In this document: positions 7,938 to 16,163 of the stretch, one piece after another
Numbering within the stretch: the first letter of the stretch is position 1
Layout: the number at the start of each line of letters is the position of its first letter
Assembly (NCBI GenBank): GCA_028282785.1
Contig: JANQHE010000038.1
Location: 1-64,000 of the forward strand
Source of the DNA: Bacteroidales bacterium
GTDB lineage: Bacteria; Bacteroidota; Bacteroidia; Bacteroidales; UBA12077
Reading direction: 5' to 3'
Length of the DNA: 64,000 bases
Translations under genes and position numbers: made by a program
The notes under the pieces: generated by a model
What the model saw: the letters and a program-made list of their open reading frames with translations, nothing else
What the model was told of the DNA's origin: nothing
Databases searched by the model: none

Positions 7938-9059
7938 ATGAAAAAGACTCTTTCGTTTATCCGTTATGTATCTATTCTAACATGCTCATTTGCATTCTTA
8001 CTACTTGCCTGCAAGAGCCCAAAGTATACTAAGAAAAAAGACCTGGAAGATACCCAAAGTGATTCTTTAGGTAATACTCCATTTCAATTTCAGTTCGAAG
8101 GGAAAAAATATGCCGGTCTCCTGGATATACCCAATGGAATCAAAACGAAGTCATTGATTGTTCTGGTTCCGGGAAGTGGTAAAACTAAAGTGTTTACAGG
8201 GAAATGGAACTATGAACTTAGAAAAAATCTCAACAGTATTGGTATTGCAACTTTTGCTTACGATAAATCAGGTTGTGGAAAAAGTGAAGGTGAATTCGAT
8301 TATAATCAATCTATAGACAATAGTAGTGATGAGCTTTTAGCTGCAATTAAGGAATTAAGAAAACAAAAAATACCTGGTTCCCAAAATATTGGCCTATGGG
8401 GCATCAGTAGGGCTGGTTGGATTTGCCCTTTGGCCATAAGCAAAAACCAAAAGATAAAATATTGGATTTCAGTAAGTGGCCCTAATAATTTAGGTAACAT
8501 GTACCATTTACTTACTACGAACTGGGCTATCCAAGGAAAAAGTAAAGGTGAAGTGGAAAATCTAGGAAAAGAATGGCTCGCAGGCTTGACGATTCAGAGA
8601 ACGGGTGGAACTTATTCCGAATACATGGATGCTACCCCAACACTTCAACAAGATAAATTTATCAAAAAGCTCAGAGGAGAGTATAATGAAGATAGATTTT
8701 TAAGCTACCAAAATTATTTAATTGAAAGTGATGTTGTTTTCGATGAAGAAACCGGCTTGCAAATAATGATCGAAGGATTTGAAGAAACACTTGAACAGAT
8801 CAAAATCCCGGTTTTGGCAATTTTCGGAGAGAAAGATTCTCAAGTTGACTGGAAAGAAACAATAAGCCTATATCAAAAAACTATTGCTAAAAATTCCTCA
8901 TTGACAATCAAAACACTTTCTGATTGTAATCATAATATCTTAACATGTGAGACAGGAGGATTTGATGAAAACTATAAGGTTTTGAAAGAAAAAGGACTCG
9001 GTGAAACGTGCGATGAATATTTTGAAACCATAAAAAGTTGGCTTGCCGACAAAATTTAA
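7938..9059 (+). CDS. Alpha/beta hydrolase lipoprotein
   Basis: The 373-residue product begins with a lipoprotein signal ending LLLAC (Cys25), so it is probably anchored in an envelope membrane. The hydrolase fold is shown by the oxyanion segment LVPGSGK, the nucleophile elbow GISRAG (Ser157), an acid in FGEKDSQVDW and a histidine in SDCNHNIL. It resembles secreted dienelactone hydrolase/acyl-peptidase-like esterases. The ATG at 7938 is chosen because it gives a signal peptide. The substrate is unknown. It appears to be a single-gene module. Confidence 0.85.
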   Translation: MKKTLSFIRYVSILTCSFAFLLLACKSPKYTKKKDLEDTQSDSLGNTPFQFQFEGKKYAGLLDIPNGIKTKSLIVLVPGSGKTKVFTGKWNYELRKNLNSIGIATFAYDKSGCGKSEGEFDYNQSIDNSSDELLAAIKELRKQKIPGSQNIGLWGISRAGWICPLAISKNQKIKYWISVSGPNNLGNMYHLLTTNWAIQGKSKGEVENLGKEWLAGLTIQRTGGTYSEYMDATPTLQQDKFIKKLRGEYNEDRFLSYQNYLIESDVVFDEETGLQIMIEGFEETLEQIKIPVLAIFGEKDSQVDWKETISLYQKTIAKNSSLTIKTLSDCNHNILTCETGGFDENYKVLKEKGLGETCDEYFETIKSWLADKI

Positions 9060-9075
9060 CTGAAAGAAAACAGGC

Positions 9076-9140
9076 AATAACAACGTGTATGATATTTATC
9101 ACCAACCTTTGCTGGCAACACTGCATACAATTTATCTGAT
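9076..9140 (+). repeat. Short cassette-boundary element
   Basis: It starts AATAACAACGTGTATGAT, matching the left end seen in related elements, and ends around CTGCATACAATTTATCTG, similar to the CAATTTACCG right end. It lies directly after the hydrolase gene and looks shortened or decayed. Confidence 0.45.
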
Positions 9141-9244
9141 GAGTATAAAAATCCGCAGAAAAATATAAGACAGTTTATTTAAATCGATACATATATAGTG
9201 TGATACTTTTTAATTAACAATTAAACTAAATGATAAAAATTTTG

Positions 9245-9282
9245 GTTTGCATTACAAACTTAATTAAGTTTGTAATGCAAAC
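9245..9282. promoter_or_regulatory. Perfect 38-bp palindrome, probable operator
   Basis: The 38 bases are identical to their own reverse complement. Each half contains a dyad of the form GTTTG-N5-CAAAC, and the centre is TTAATTAA. It lies 30 bases before the ATG of a membrane protein whose downstream neighbour is a winged-helix regulator. The natural reading is a double operator bound by that regulator's dimers, giving autoregulation of the two-gene unit. Confidence 0.7.
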
Positions 9283-9311
9283 TTGTTTTGTGAACTAAAC
9301 TTCTTTTTGTC

Positions 9312-9923
9312 ATGGATACAAACAAAAACACTTCGGATTTTTTCAATGAAACTCAATCACTTCTTGTAATAAAAGAAATGATAAAGGTTTCAAAAAACAA
9401 ACTCAAGCGAGATGGAATATTATTTATTGTTTGGGGATGGTTGTTCTTTTACAAATCAATAATGGGATATGTGGAAAGAAAATTTTTATTAACTTCTCAA
9501 ATACAAAAGTTAATTAACTACTTAGAATTTGTATTGTTGATTGCATGTGTAGCGTTTACCATTTATTATTTATTAAAACAAAGAAAAAAAATACAAACCT
9601 ATATTGGAATTTCACTTAGATATGTTTGGGTTTCATTATTTGTTTGTATGGTTCTGGTAAATCTTGTTCAGTTTAATGTCCTGCATAGCATAAACTTTGA
9701 ACTTCAACATCCAGTTTTTATGGTTCTTATGGCATTTGCGGTAACTGTGACCGGAGGTATTTTGCGATACCGATTAATCATTATAGGTGGAGTGATTTTT
9801 GGGGCTTTGGCATTAACAGCTTCATATCTAAAAATTCAAGAGCAATTACTTATTGAATCTGTTGCTTGGATAACAGCATTTATCATACCTGGGCATATCT
9901 TATATGCTAACCGTGAAAAATAG
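9312..9923 (+). CDS. Five- to six-helix membrane protein paired with a winged-helix regulator
   Basis: The 203-residue product has a short charged N-terminus and five to six transmembrane helices, ending HILYANREK. Its stop is five bases before the winged-helix regulator gene. Such membrane protein plus HTH_34 regulator pairs recur in Bacteroidota accessory regions, but the function is unknown. A long palindrome 30 bases upstream suggests control by the neighbour. Confidence 0.75.
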   Translation: MDTNKNTSDFFNETQSLLVIKEMIKVSKNKLKRDGILFIVWGWLFFYKSIMGYVERKFLLTSQIQKLINYLEFVLLIACVAFTIYYLLKQRKKIQTYIGISLRYVWVSLFVCMVLVNLVQFNVLHSINFELQHPVFMVLMAFAVTVTGGILRYRLIIIGGVIFGALALTASYLKIQEQLLIESVAWITAFIIPGHILYANREK

Positions 9924-9928
9924 AAATC

Positions 9929-10231
9929 ATGTTCAAAGATTTAGACCCATTATTACATTCACAGGTCAGGTTAGCGATTATGTCCATATTAATAGGTGTA
10001 AAAAATGCTGAATTCAGTTATTTACTGGAAAATATCAAAACCACAAAAGGGAATTTGAGTTTTCAAATGAATAAGCTTAAAGAGGCTGAATATATTGAAG
10101 TGAAAAAATCATTTAAAGGAAATTATCCTTTGACCACTTGTGAAATAACCGGAAAAGGTGTCAATGCCTATGAAACTTACGTCAATTCAATTGATGAATA
10201 TTTTAAACAATTTAAAGACGATAAAAAATAG
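9929..10231 (+). CDS. Winged-helix DNA-binding protein (HTH_34, MarR/ArsR-like)
   Basis: The 100-residue protein is a single winged-helix domain: LLHSQVRLAIMSIL, FSYLLENIKTTKGNLSFQMNKLKEAEYI as the recognition region, then a wing with KKSFKGNYPLTTCEITGKG. This is the PF13601-type one-domain regulator. It is the second gene of the unit preceded by the 38-bp palindrome at 9245, which it probably binds. Confidence 0.85.
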   Translation: MFKDLDPLLHSQVRLAIMSILIGVKNAEFSYLLENIKTTKGNLSFQMNKLKEAEYIEVKKSFKGNYPLTTCEITGKGVNAYETYVNSIDEYFKQFKDDKK

Positions 10232-10235
10232 AAAT

Positions 10236-10808
10236 ATGAAAACTCTTTACTTTTATATATTTATTGCATTCTTATAAATTAATTCATGCAAACAAATTGA
10301 TAATCAGACACAAGAAAAAGTATCGTTTGAGATATACGAAACATTAACACAAAATGAAGTTCCAACTCATTTGATTGAAGAATTCCAACAAATGAATATC
10401 CAATTAAACACGGATGCTCAATCGCCAATAATAGCTTTTTTTCCAATTGATTCAACAATACAATTATCTAAAATTACTGATGATAAAGGCAAATTTTTGC
10501 AAACGGCTCAACCTGTCGATAAGGATGAAAAATACTTTGCGATTGTTGCTGTTAAAAAACAACCCGATATAAATACATCCGATATAAAAAAGACAAAATC
10601 AAATCAGAATATTGTTGAGATTTATTTCCATCATAAAGGTGTAAATAAGTGGAGTGACTTTACAAAAAATAATATCGATAAATTGATTGCATTTTCGATT
10701 GATAATAAAATCTGTACATTAACATCTGTTATCGGAGAAATAAAAAACGGACTTAAAAATAAAGATTTGGCAACAAAGATTTCAAATTCACTGAATAACA
10801 GTTTATAA
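10236..10808 (+). pseudogene. Lipoprotein with SecDF-P1-head-like domain, interrupted by one stop codon
   Basis: An ATG at 10236, five bases after the regulator stop, starts a signal peptide that hits an in-frame TAA at 10275 (codon 14). Without that stop the frame continues as INSCKQ (a lipobox) through 190 codons to 10808. The C-terminal part (GVNKWSDFTKNNIDKLIAFSI and the following segment) resembles the periplasmic P1 head of SecD. Everything except this one codon looks intact, so it is either a recent pseudogene or a sequencing error. It would be the third gene of the 9312 unit. Confidence 0.7.
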
Positions 10809-10857
10809 ACCTGACACATAAAATCTTTAAGTAAGTTGACAAACATAACAAAGTCCA

Positions 10858-10986
10858 GCAGTTAACACGCAATATACGTAAGCCGGCGCTTGAGATTAAT
10901 TCAAACTTTTGTACATTTACTAAAATAGTAACAGTTCGATAGGTTGAAACTTTGAAGTGCGCAACATTCCATACCGCCATAAACGA
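10858..10986 (+). repeat. Intergenic cassette-boundary element
   Basis: It begins AGTTAACACGCAATATACG followed by TAAGCCGGCGCTTGA and ends GCGCAACATTCCATACCGCC, a layout parallel to the other border elements (TAAC, GCCGC, ACCATxC). It precedes a very small gene. Confidence 0.4.
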
Positions 10987-10999
10987 TACCGACAACATA

Positions 11000-11188
11000 A
11001 TGATTGAAAAAAGATATTTAGAGGTTAATTTTATGCCAATCCCATTCCCTGAATTAAAAAAGATGGTTTCTAAAACAGATATGAAAATCAATGAAATTTA
11101 TGGAAACTATTCTTATGGAGCCTTTGACCCTAAAGAAAGTGATTTTATGATTTGTAAAATGATTAAAAATAAAAGTAAGAATGCATAA
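11000..11188 (+). CDS. Small hypothetical protein (62 residues)
   Basis: An ATG at 11000 gives 62 residues, starting MIEKRYLEVNFMPIPFPELKK and ending with a lysine-rich tail. The composition is protein-like, but no family is recognised. It sits between a border element and the YciI/sigma pair. The frame continues upstream into the repeat without a better start. Confidence 0.4.
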   Translation: MIEKRYLEVNFMPIPFPELKKMVSKTDMKINEIYGNYSYGAFDPKESDFMICKMIKNKSKNA

Positions 11189-11295
11189 CACTTTGTAGAG
11201 TACATAGAAAAAAAATTAGATTGTTGTCCAATTTCTAAGTTTTCAATCATTATAATTATGTACGTTAATTATTTATTCATTTAAAAACAAAAGAC

Positions 11296-11646
11296 ATGAA
11301 AAATTTTATGATGTTATTCCACAGCGAACCTGATCCTAATTTTAATCCTACTCCTGATCAAATTCAAGAAGAGGTGAAAGCCTGGCAAGATTGGATAGGA
11401 GGAATTGGCGCACAAGGCAAACTTAAAAATCCGGGAGAAGCGCTGGGTTTTGAAGGAAAAACCATGCATGCGGATGGATCTGTTACAGATGGCCCCTATG
11501 CTGAAATTAAAGAGATTGTAGGAGGTTTTATCGTCGTCTCGGCAGATTCTATTGAAGAAGCTACCCAACTGGCTAAGGGTTGTCCTGCATTAAGTAGCGG
11601 AGGTAAAGTAGAAGTCAGAGACATTATGATTTTTGACGAACTGTAA
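11296..11646 (+). CDS. YciI/DGPF-domain protein
   Basis: The 116-residue protein carries the YCII-related fold with the characteristic DGPYAEIKE (DGPF-like) motif and the ending KVEVRDIMIFDEL. DGPF proteins are typical neighbours of ECF42-type sigma factors, and one follows here after 29 bases. The biochemical role of the family is not established. An AT-rich promoter region of about 100 bases precedes the ATG. Confidence 0.9.
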   Translation: MKNFMMLFHSEPDPNFNPTPDQIQEEVKAWQDWIGGIGAQGKLKNPGEALGFEGKTMHADGSVTDGPYAEIKEIVGGFIVVSADSIEEATQLAKGCPALSSGGKVEVRDIMIFDEL

Positions 11647-11675
11647 TATTCTATTTAACTGAGAAATGTAGCTTT

Positions 11676-12896
11676 ATGGACAACAAACAATTGTCTGTTA
11701 TATTTAAGTCTGAGTACAGCAACCTGATTGCTGTACTTAGCAATTATTATAGGTTAACCGACCTGCAATTAGCAGAAGATATTGTATCTGATACTTTTCT
11801 AAGAGCTATGAAAGCCTGGTCTCATAAAGGCATTCCCAAATTTCCAAAAGCCTGGCTCAGGAAAGTAGCCCAAAATCTACTGAACGAACATTACAGAAGA
11901 AAAAAAATCTATGAGGAAAAAATCACACCTGAATTAAGCGCCGGCAATCAGCAAATTGACGTTATAGAAATTACCGATAAAATAATTGAAGATAGTCAGC
12001 TTGAGATGATATTTGTGCTCTGTGATCCTCAACTCAATAGAGAATCTCAGCTTTGTATTGCGTTGAGAATTTTATGTGGTTTTACTATTGAAGAGATTAC
12101 CAAAGCACTTTTGTCAAATAAAGAAACCATTCATAAAAAAATATATAGAGCTAAAAAAGCTATCAAAGAGCGTAATCGGTTTGAAACGAATCTTACATCA
12201 AACCAATATGTTTCAAGGCTTGATAATGTATTAAGAGTTATCTACTTGATGTTTAATGAAGGGTATTATAGCAGTGTTAATGAAGAAAATATCCGGCATG
12301 AAATATGCTGGGAAGCCATGCGACTCTGCATTTTCTTGTCTGAGCAAAAAATCTTTCCTAAACAAAAAATATATGCACTAATAGCCTTAATGTGTTTCCA
12401 TGCTTCCAGATTAGATGCAAGAAAATCCGGAGAAAAAGGTTATCTCTTGTACCATGAACAGGATAAAAGAAAATGGAACAAAGATCTGATTCAAAAAGGC
12501 AGAAAATATCTTAATCTTTCTGCTGCAGGAAATGTTATAACTAAGTATCATTTAGAAGCTGCAATCGCTTATTGGCATACAGAAGAAACCAAAGGGAAAT
12601 GGAACAATATATTGCAGTTATATAATAAATTACTTACCATAGAATATTCACCTATCATAGCTATGAATCGGACGTACGCCCTTGCACAGGCTAATTCTAT
12701 TGAGGAAGCCATTCAGGAGGCCCATAAATTAGAATTAAAAGATAATCACCACTATTTCTGTTTGTTAGCTGAACTTTACCGGATGAATAACAATATTGAC
12801 AAAGAAATAGAATATTTAAATAAAGCAATTGAATTTGCAAACAAGGAAAATGAAAAGGAATTGATCAAAAGTAAATTTAAAAAAGCCAGTCGATAG
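11676..12896 (+). CDS. ECF sigma factor with C-terminal TPR-like domain (ECF42 type)
   Basis: The 406-residue protein has a sigma-70 region 2 (LAEDIVSDTFLRAMKAW, FPKAWLRKVAQNLLNEHYRRK), a region 4 (LRILCGFTIEEITKALLSNKETIHKKIYRAKKAI) and a long C-terminal helical domain of the DUF6596/TPR-like kind (LMFNEGYYSSVNEE onward). This layout is the ECF42 class, which lacks a classical anti-sigma factor and is encoded beside DGPF proteins, as here. The C-terminal domain is thought to be needed for activity. The likely target is the upstream YciI gene promoter. Confidence 0.9.
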   Translation: MDNKQLSVIFKSEYSNLIAVLSNYYRLTDLQLAEDIVSDTFLRAMKAWSHKGIPKFPKAWLRKVAQNLLNEHYRRKKIYEEKITPELSAGNQQIDVIEITDKIIEDSQLEMIFVLCDPQLNRESQLCIALRILCGFTIEEITKALLSNKETIHKKIYRAKKAIKERNRFETNLTSNQYVSRLDNVLRVIYLMFNEGYYSSVNEENIRHEICWEAMRLCIFLSEQKIFPKQKIYALIALMCFHASRLDARKSGEKGYLLYHEQDKRKWNKDLIQKGRKYLNLSAAGNVITKYHLEAAIAYWHTEETKGKWNNILQLYNKLLTIEYSPIIAMNRTYALAQANSIEEAIQEAHKLELKDNHHYFCLLAELYRMNNNIDKEIEYLNKAIEFANKENEKELIKSKFKKASR

Positions 12897-12992
12897 CATA
12901 TTTTAAAATGCGGTATTCAAACGAAACAGCTACGGTGAAAAAAGATTCGGATATTGGACATATTTTATTTTCTTAAATTAAAATACCAGCCA

Positions 12993-13115
12993 CTAACAAA
13001 GCATATACAAAATTGGCGCAGTAAAAATAAATTCAGAGTTTAGTCCCATATCAAAATTGTAGCGGATTGATAGGATTTGTGCTTGCTATTACCTACCTTG
13101 TATATGCTCGCCATT
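12993..13115 (+). repeat. Intergenic cassette-boundary element with 10-bp inverted arms
   Basis: The element begins CTAACAAAGCATATACAA and closes TTGTATATGCTCGCC. GCATATACAA (13001) and TTGTATATGC (13098) are perfect reverse complements. The middle holds TGTAGCGGATTGATAGGA, similar to the AGCGGACAAGAAA core in the element at 25988. It separates the sigma factor from a carbonic anhydrase. Confidence 0.6.
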
Positions 13116-13170
13116 GAAGTAAGGTATAAAAATATTATATTTGAAATTATCACAATTAAAACTTAACATC

Positions 13171-13938
13171 ATGCAAATTTTTTTTAAGGTATTTATTGGA
13201 ATTCTACTTCTGACATCTATCAGTTGTAGCCAGAATAACCAAAAATCAGGTCAGACTGATGAAAAAGGTTTGACTCTTTCAGAGAAAGTTAAAGAAGTTA
13301 TGACAAAGCAAGTTCAGGACAAATTGACCCCAGATGAAATTTTGGAAGATTTATTAACAGGTAATGAACGATATGTTTCGGGTGAATTAATAACCCGCAA
13401 CTTACCTGAACAAGTTGCCTCTACTACAGAGGGACAATATCCTAAGGCTGTAGTTTTAGCTTGCATCGACTCCCGTGTACCAGTTGAATATATTTTTGAT
13501 CAAGGAGTTGGAGATATTTTTGTTGTTCGAGTAGCAGGAAATATTGAAGACGAGGCACTCCTCGGAAGTATGGAGTATGGTTTAGGTGTAGCAGGCTCAA
13601 AACTTTTAATGGTGTTAGGGCACGAAAACTGTGGAGCTGTTAAATCGGCAATTAAAAAAGTAGATGTCGGTAGCGACAATGTAACAGCATTATTAAATGA
13701 AATCGAACCTGCAATTGAAGAAGTTGAAGGTGAAAGGGATGCGAAAAACAAAGAGTTTTTTGACGCTGTTATTAAAAACAATGTACACCAAACAATTGAG
13801 GACATAAGAAATAGAAGTTCAATAATTAGCGGTTTAGAAAATGATGGTAAAATAAAAGTTGTTGGGGCATACTATAGTCTTACAGATGGAAAAGTTACAA
13901 TTCTCAACGATAACGCTCATGAAGGGCATGAACATTAA
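13171..13938 (+). CDS. Beta-class carbonic anhydrase, lipoprotein
   Basis: From the ATG at 13171 the protein has 255 residues and a lipoprotein signal ending SISC (Cys19), so it should act outside the cytoplasm, reversibly hydrating CO2. The beta-CA zinc site is complete: Cys98, Asp100 and Arg102 in CIDSR, His151 and Cys154 in GHENC. The ending is His-rich (AHEGHEH). The frame is open from a TTG at 13141, but that start would put a tail before the signal peptide. A lipoprotein beta-CA is uncommon compared with cytoplasmic forms, though known in Bacteroidota. It is a single-gene module. Confidence 0.92.
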   Translation: MQIFFKVFIGILLLTSISCSQNNQKSGQTDEKGLTLSEKVKEVMTKQVQDKLTPDEILEDLLTGNERYVSGELITRNLPEQVASTTEGQYPKAVVLACIDSRVPVEYIFDQGVGDIFVVRVAGNIEDEALLGSMEYGLGVAGSKLLMVLGHENCGAVKSAIKKVDVGSDNVTALLNEIEPAIEEVEGERDAKNKEFFDAVIKNNVHQTIEDIRNRSSIISGLENDGKIKVVGAYYSLTDGKVTILNDNAHEGHEH

Positions 13939-13959
13939 CATTTTTTAATATTAATGTCC

Positions 13960-14113
13960 GGTTACTAACATTTTGTATAAGTAACCTGTCTGTCGAATTT
14001 ATCCGCCGTAGGAGGACAGGCAGGTGGCAGGGAAAGTGGCGCTCGAACTGCATAACGGATAAGAAAGTACCATACATTCTGCCACCACGCTTACAATTTA
14101 CCGTTGTGTGTAA
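13960..14113 (+). repeat. Cassette-boundary element carrying a nested REP-like palindrome
   Basis: This is one of the best-preserved copies. It starts GTTACTAACATTTTGTATAAG, and its second half has GCTCGAACTGCATAACGG, AGTACCATACATTCTGCC and CAATTTACCGTTGTGTG. A separate 43-base REP-like palindrome sits in its first third (13983-14025), as if inserted. It lies between the carbonic anhydrase and an acetyltransferase. Confidence 0.6.
13983..14025. repeat. REP-like palindrome, copy 1
   Basis: The arms ACCTGTCTG and CAGGCAGGT pair with one G-T mismatch around a centre containing ATTTATCCGCCG. A copy of the same length lies at 50286-50328, and fragments with the same CCTGCC/GGCAGG words occur at about 26035 and 53450. 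It is GC-rich compared with its surroundings. Confidence 0.65.
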
Positions 14114-14125
14114 TTTAAAAAACAT

Positions 14126-14647
14126 ATGAACTTAACTACTGAAAGGCTAACGTTAGTTCCTATAACAGGAAATGATCTGGATAGTTTCCACAAAACGAAT
14201 ATTAATCCATTTGTGAGAAAATTCTTATGGGATAATGAAGAAATTTCAGAATCAATATCAACAGGTATTATCAACGAAGTTGAAAAAAAGTTTGAAGAAG
14301 AAAAATGGGGGCTTTGGAAAATAATAAATTCAAAAAATGGAGAATATGTAGGGTATATCGGTTTTTGGTTCTTTTTTGACGAGAAACTACCACAATTGTT
14401 ATACGCTTTATTACCTGAGTTTACTGGAAATGGATATGCTACTGAAGCCGCAAATAAAATAATTGATTATGCTTTTGAAAAACTAAACTTTGAATATTTG
14501 ATTGCAGCAATGGATGAGCCAAATGAAAATTCAGTTGGTGTTTGCAAAAGATTGAAAATGGAATTCATGGAAAAAAAAGAAATAGAAGGAAAACCAACCT
14601 TATTTTATAAATTAAAAAATGAAAACTACACACAACAACGAGTATAG
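14126..14647 (+). CDS. GNAT family N-acetyltransferase
   Basis: The 173-residue protein has the RimJ/RimL layout: an N-terminal LTTERLTLVPITGNDLDSFH, the acetyl-CoA segment YALLPEFTGNGYATEAANKII (RGxGxA-like) and AAMDEPNENSVGVCKRLKMEF near the end. It is a single-gene module. A border-element left end (ACAACAACGAGTATAG) overlaps its last codons at about 14628-14650, so the gene's end is part of that repeat. The substrate is unknown. Confidence 0.88.
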   Translation: MNLTTERLTLVPITGNDLDSFHKTNINPFVRKFLWDNEEISESISTGIINEVEKKFEEEKWGLWKIINSKNGEYVGYIGFWFFFDEKLPQLLYALLPEFTGNGYATEAANKIIDYAFEKLNFEYLIAAMDEPNENSVGVCKRLKMEFMEKKEIEGKPTLFYKLKNENYTQQRV

Positions 14648-14741
14648 TTCATTGCCTCTGATTTTCCTTATCGCGTCAAGCACTTCCAGCCTAAAAAATT
14701 AGCACTCAAAACTCAATAAAAATATTTCTTGAAAAATTTAA

Positions 14742-14803
14742 TAAACGGTTACGTTTAATAAAATCGTTTTTTATACATTTGCATAATTAAACGCAAACGT
14801 CTA
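14742..14803 (+). promoter_or_regulatory. Promoter with two TetR-type operators
   Basis: Two similar dyads flank a Bacteroidetes -7 box: TAAACGGTTACGTTTA (14742-14757, perfect) and TAAACGCAAACGTCTA (14788-14803, one arm imperfect). Between them, TACATTTG at 14774-14781 fits the -7 consensus TAnnTTTG. The upstream dyad covers the expected -33 region and the downstream one lies near the transcription start. The TetR gene begins six bases later, so autorepression is the natural inference. Confidence 0.7.
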
Positions 14804-14809
14804 ATAGAG

Positions 14810-15361
14810 ATGCCGAAAATAATTGCAAAAAAACAAGATTGGATAAATTTAGGTTACAAACTCTTTTCTAAACATGGGGTATCTGGAATAGTTGTTGAAA
14901 AAATGGCAACAAAACTTAATGTAAATAAATCAAGTTTTTATTGGCATTTTAAAACTAAAAAAGAATTTGTAGATGAACTTATTAAATTCTGGATAACCAC
15001 CGAAACCGAACAAATAATTCGTGAGATAGAAAAAGCAGGAACTCCTCAGGAAAAGTTAGAACAATTTTTAAAAATTGTATTTAAAAACGATCCGTATTTA
15101 GAGTTCGTCTTTTTTCTAAAACGTTATGCTGTAAAGAATAAAGACATTCAAAACATTATTGATGAAGTAGACAATAAACGATTATTATTTACAAGTAAAC
15201 TATTTAAAGATATTGGCTACTTAAAAAAAGAAGCATACACAAAAGCAAGTATCTTTTATAAATACTTAATTGGTTATCATGAAATGATAAGGCACAAAAA
15301 GCAAAATAAAAACTATTTGAACGAAGTAAAGCTTGAAATACGGCATTTTCTGAATCTTTAA
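14810..15361 (+). CDS. TetR/AcrR family repressor
   Basis: The 183-residue protein has an N-terminal HTH of the TetR kind (WINLGYKLFSKHGVSGIVVEKMATKLNVNKSSFYWHFKTKKEFVDELI) and a helical ligand-binding C-terminal domain. It heads a three-gene unit with two small membrane proteins. Two dyads of the form TAAACG-N4-CGTnTA flank its promoter. The ligand is unknown. Confidence 0.92.
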   Translation: MPKIIAKKQDWINLGYKLFSKHGVSGIVVEKMATKLNVNKSSFYWHFKTKKEFVDELIKFWITTETEQIIREIEKAGTPQEKLEQFLKIVFKNDPYLEFVFFLKRYAVKNKDIQNIIDEVDNKRLLFTSKLFKDIGYLKKEAYTKASIFYKYLIGYHEMIRHKKQNKNYLNEVKLEIRHFLNL

Positions 15362-15372
15362 AGAATACGATT

Positions 15373-15771
15373 ATGAAAATAACAAACGGCAAAATACTAA
15401 TTCTTACCGGACTCATGCACTCTTTGTTTGGAATACTTCCCATTGCATACGGAAAACAATTTAATCGTTTTTCAAAATCATTTTTCTTTAAAATCAGTAA
15501 TGGTTTGTCAGAATTCCCATTATTAAACGGACAAATGAACCATGAAACATTCTCTGCTTTTTGGTTTTTTTATTTTGGTTTAATAATTATTTCCTTAGGA
15601 GTTTTAATCCGTAGTATTGAAAAACAAAATTTACAATTGCCCTTGAGCTTTATTTGGTCTTATTTAATAGTTACTTCTATTGGAGTTTATATGGTACCTT
15701 TTTCGGGCATGACCATTTTTATGCTACCTCATGCCATTTTCATGCTATTAACTCATAAAAAAACAAAGTAA
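15373..15771 (+). CDS. Small membrane protein, DUF6463-like
   Basis: The 132-residue product has four predicted helices and the ending MTIFMLPHAIFMLLTHK, which I associate with the DUF6463 family. It starts 11 bases after the TetR gene and overlaps the next gene by one base (TAATG). The function is unknown; in TetR-linked units such proteins are presumed repressor targets. Confidence 0.65.
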   Translation: MKITNGKILILTGLMHSLFGILPIAYGKQFNRFSKSFFFKISNGLSEFPLLNGQMNHETFSAFWFFYFGLIIISLGVLIRSIEKQNLQLPLSFIWSYLIVTSIGVYMVPFSGMTIFMLPHAIFMLLTHKKTK

Positions 15772-16163
15772 TGAAAACTAAAAATACTTTTTTAATCATT
15801 GCCGGAGTACTAAACCTGTTAACCTTTTTCGTACACCTGATTGGTGGACAAATAGACCTTGTAAATCCGATGATCAATACTTCGTTAAGTATTGCAAAAA
15901 GTTCTCAATTAGTTGGAGCCTGGAATATGGTAACTATTACACTTTTGGCTACTTCATTTGTATTAATATTAGCTGGTTTTGGAAAAAAATATTCAACAAA
16001 TAGAGAACTTATAAAATTCGTTGGATATTTAAACTTTGCCTTTTGCTTACCATTTATTATTGCAAGTTTTTATTATAACTCATTTGCACCTCAATGGATC
16101 CTATTTCTTCCAATAGGAATATTCACAATAATCGGATTACAAAAAATTAAAAAAAACGCTTAA
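15771..16163 (+). CDS. Small four-helix membrane protein
   Basis: The 130-residue product has four hydrophobic segments, with FVHLIGGQ in the first loop and a lysine-rich C-terminus. Its ATG overlaps the stop of the preceding gene, which indicates translational coupling within the TetR unit. The family is not firmly recognised. Confidence 0.7.
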   Translation: MKTKNTFLIIAGVLNLLTFFVHLIGGQIDLVNPMINTSLSIAKSSQLVGAWNMVTITLLATSFVLILAGFGKKYSTNRELIKFVGYLNFAFCLPFIIASFYYNSFAPQWILFLPIGIFTIIGLQKIKKNA

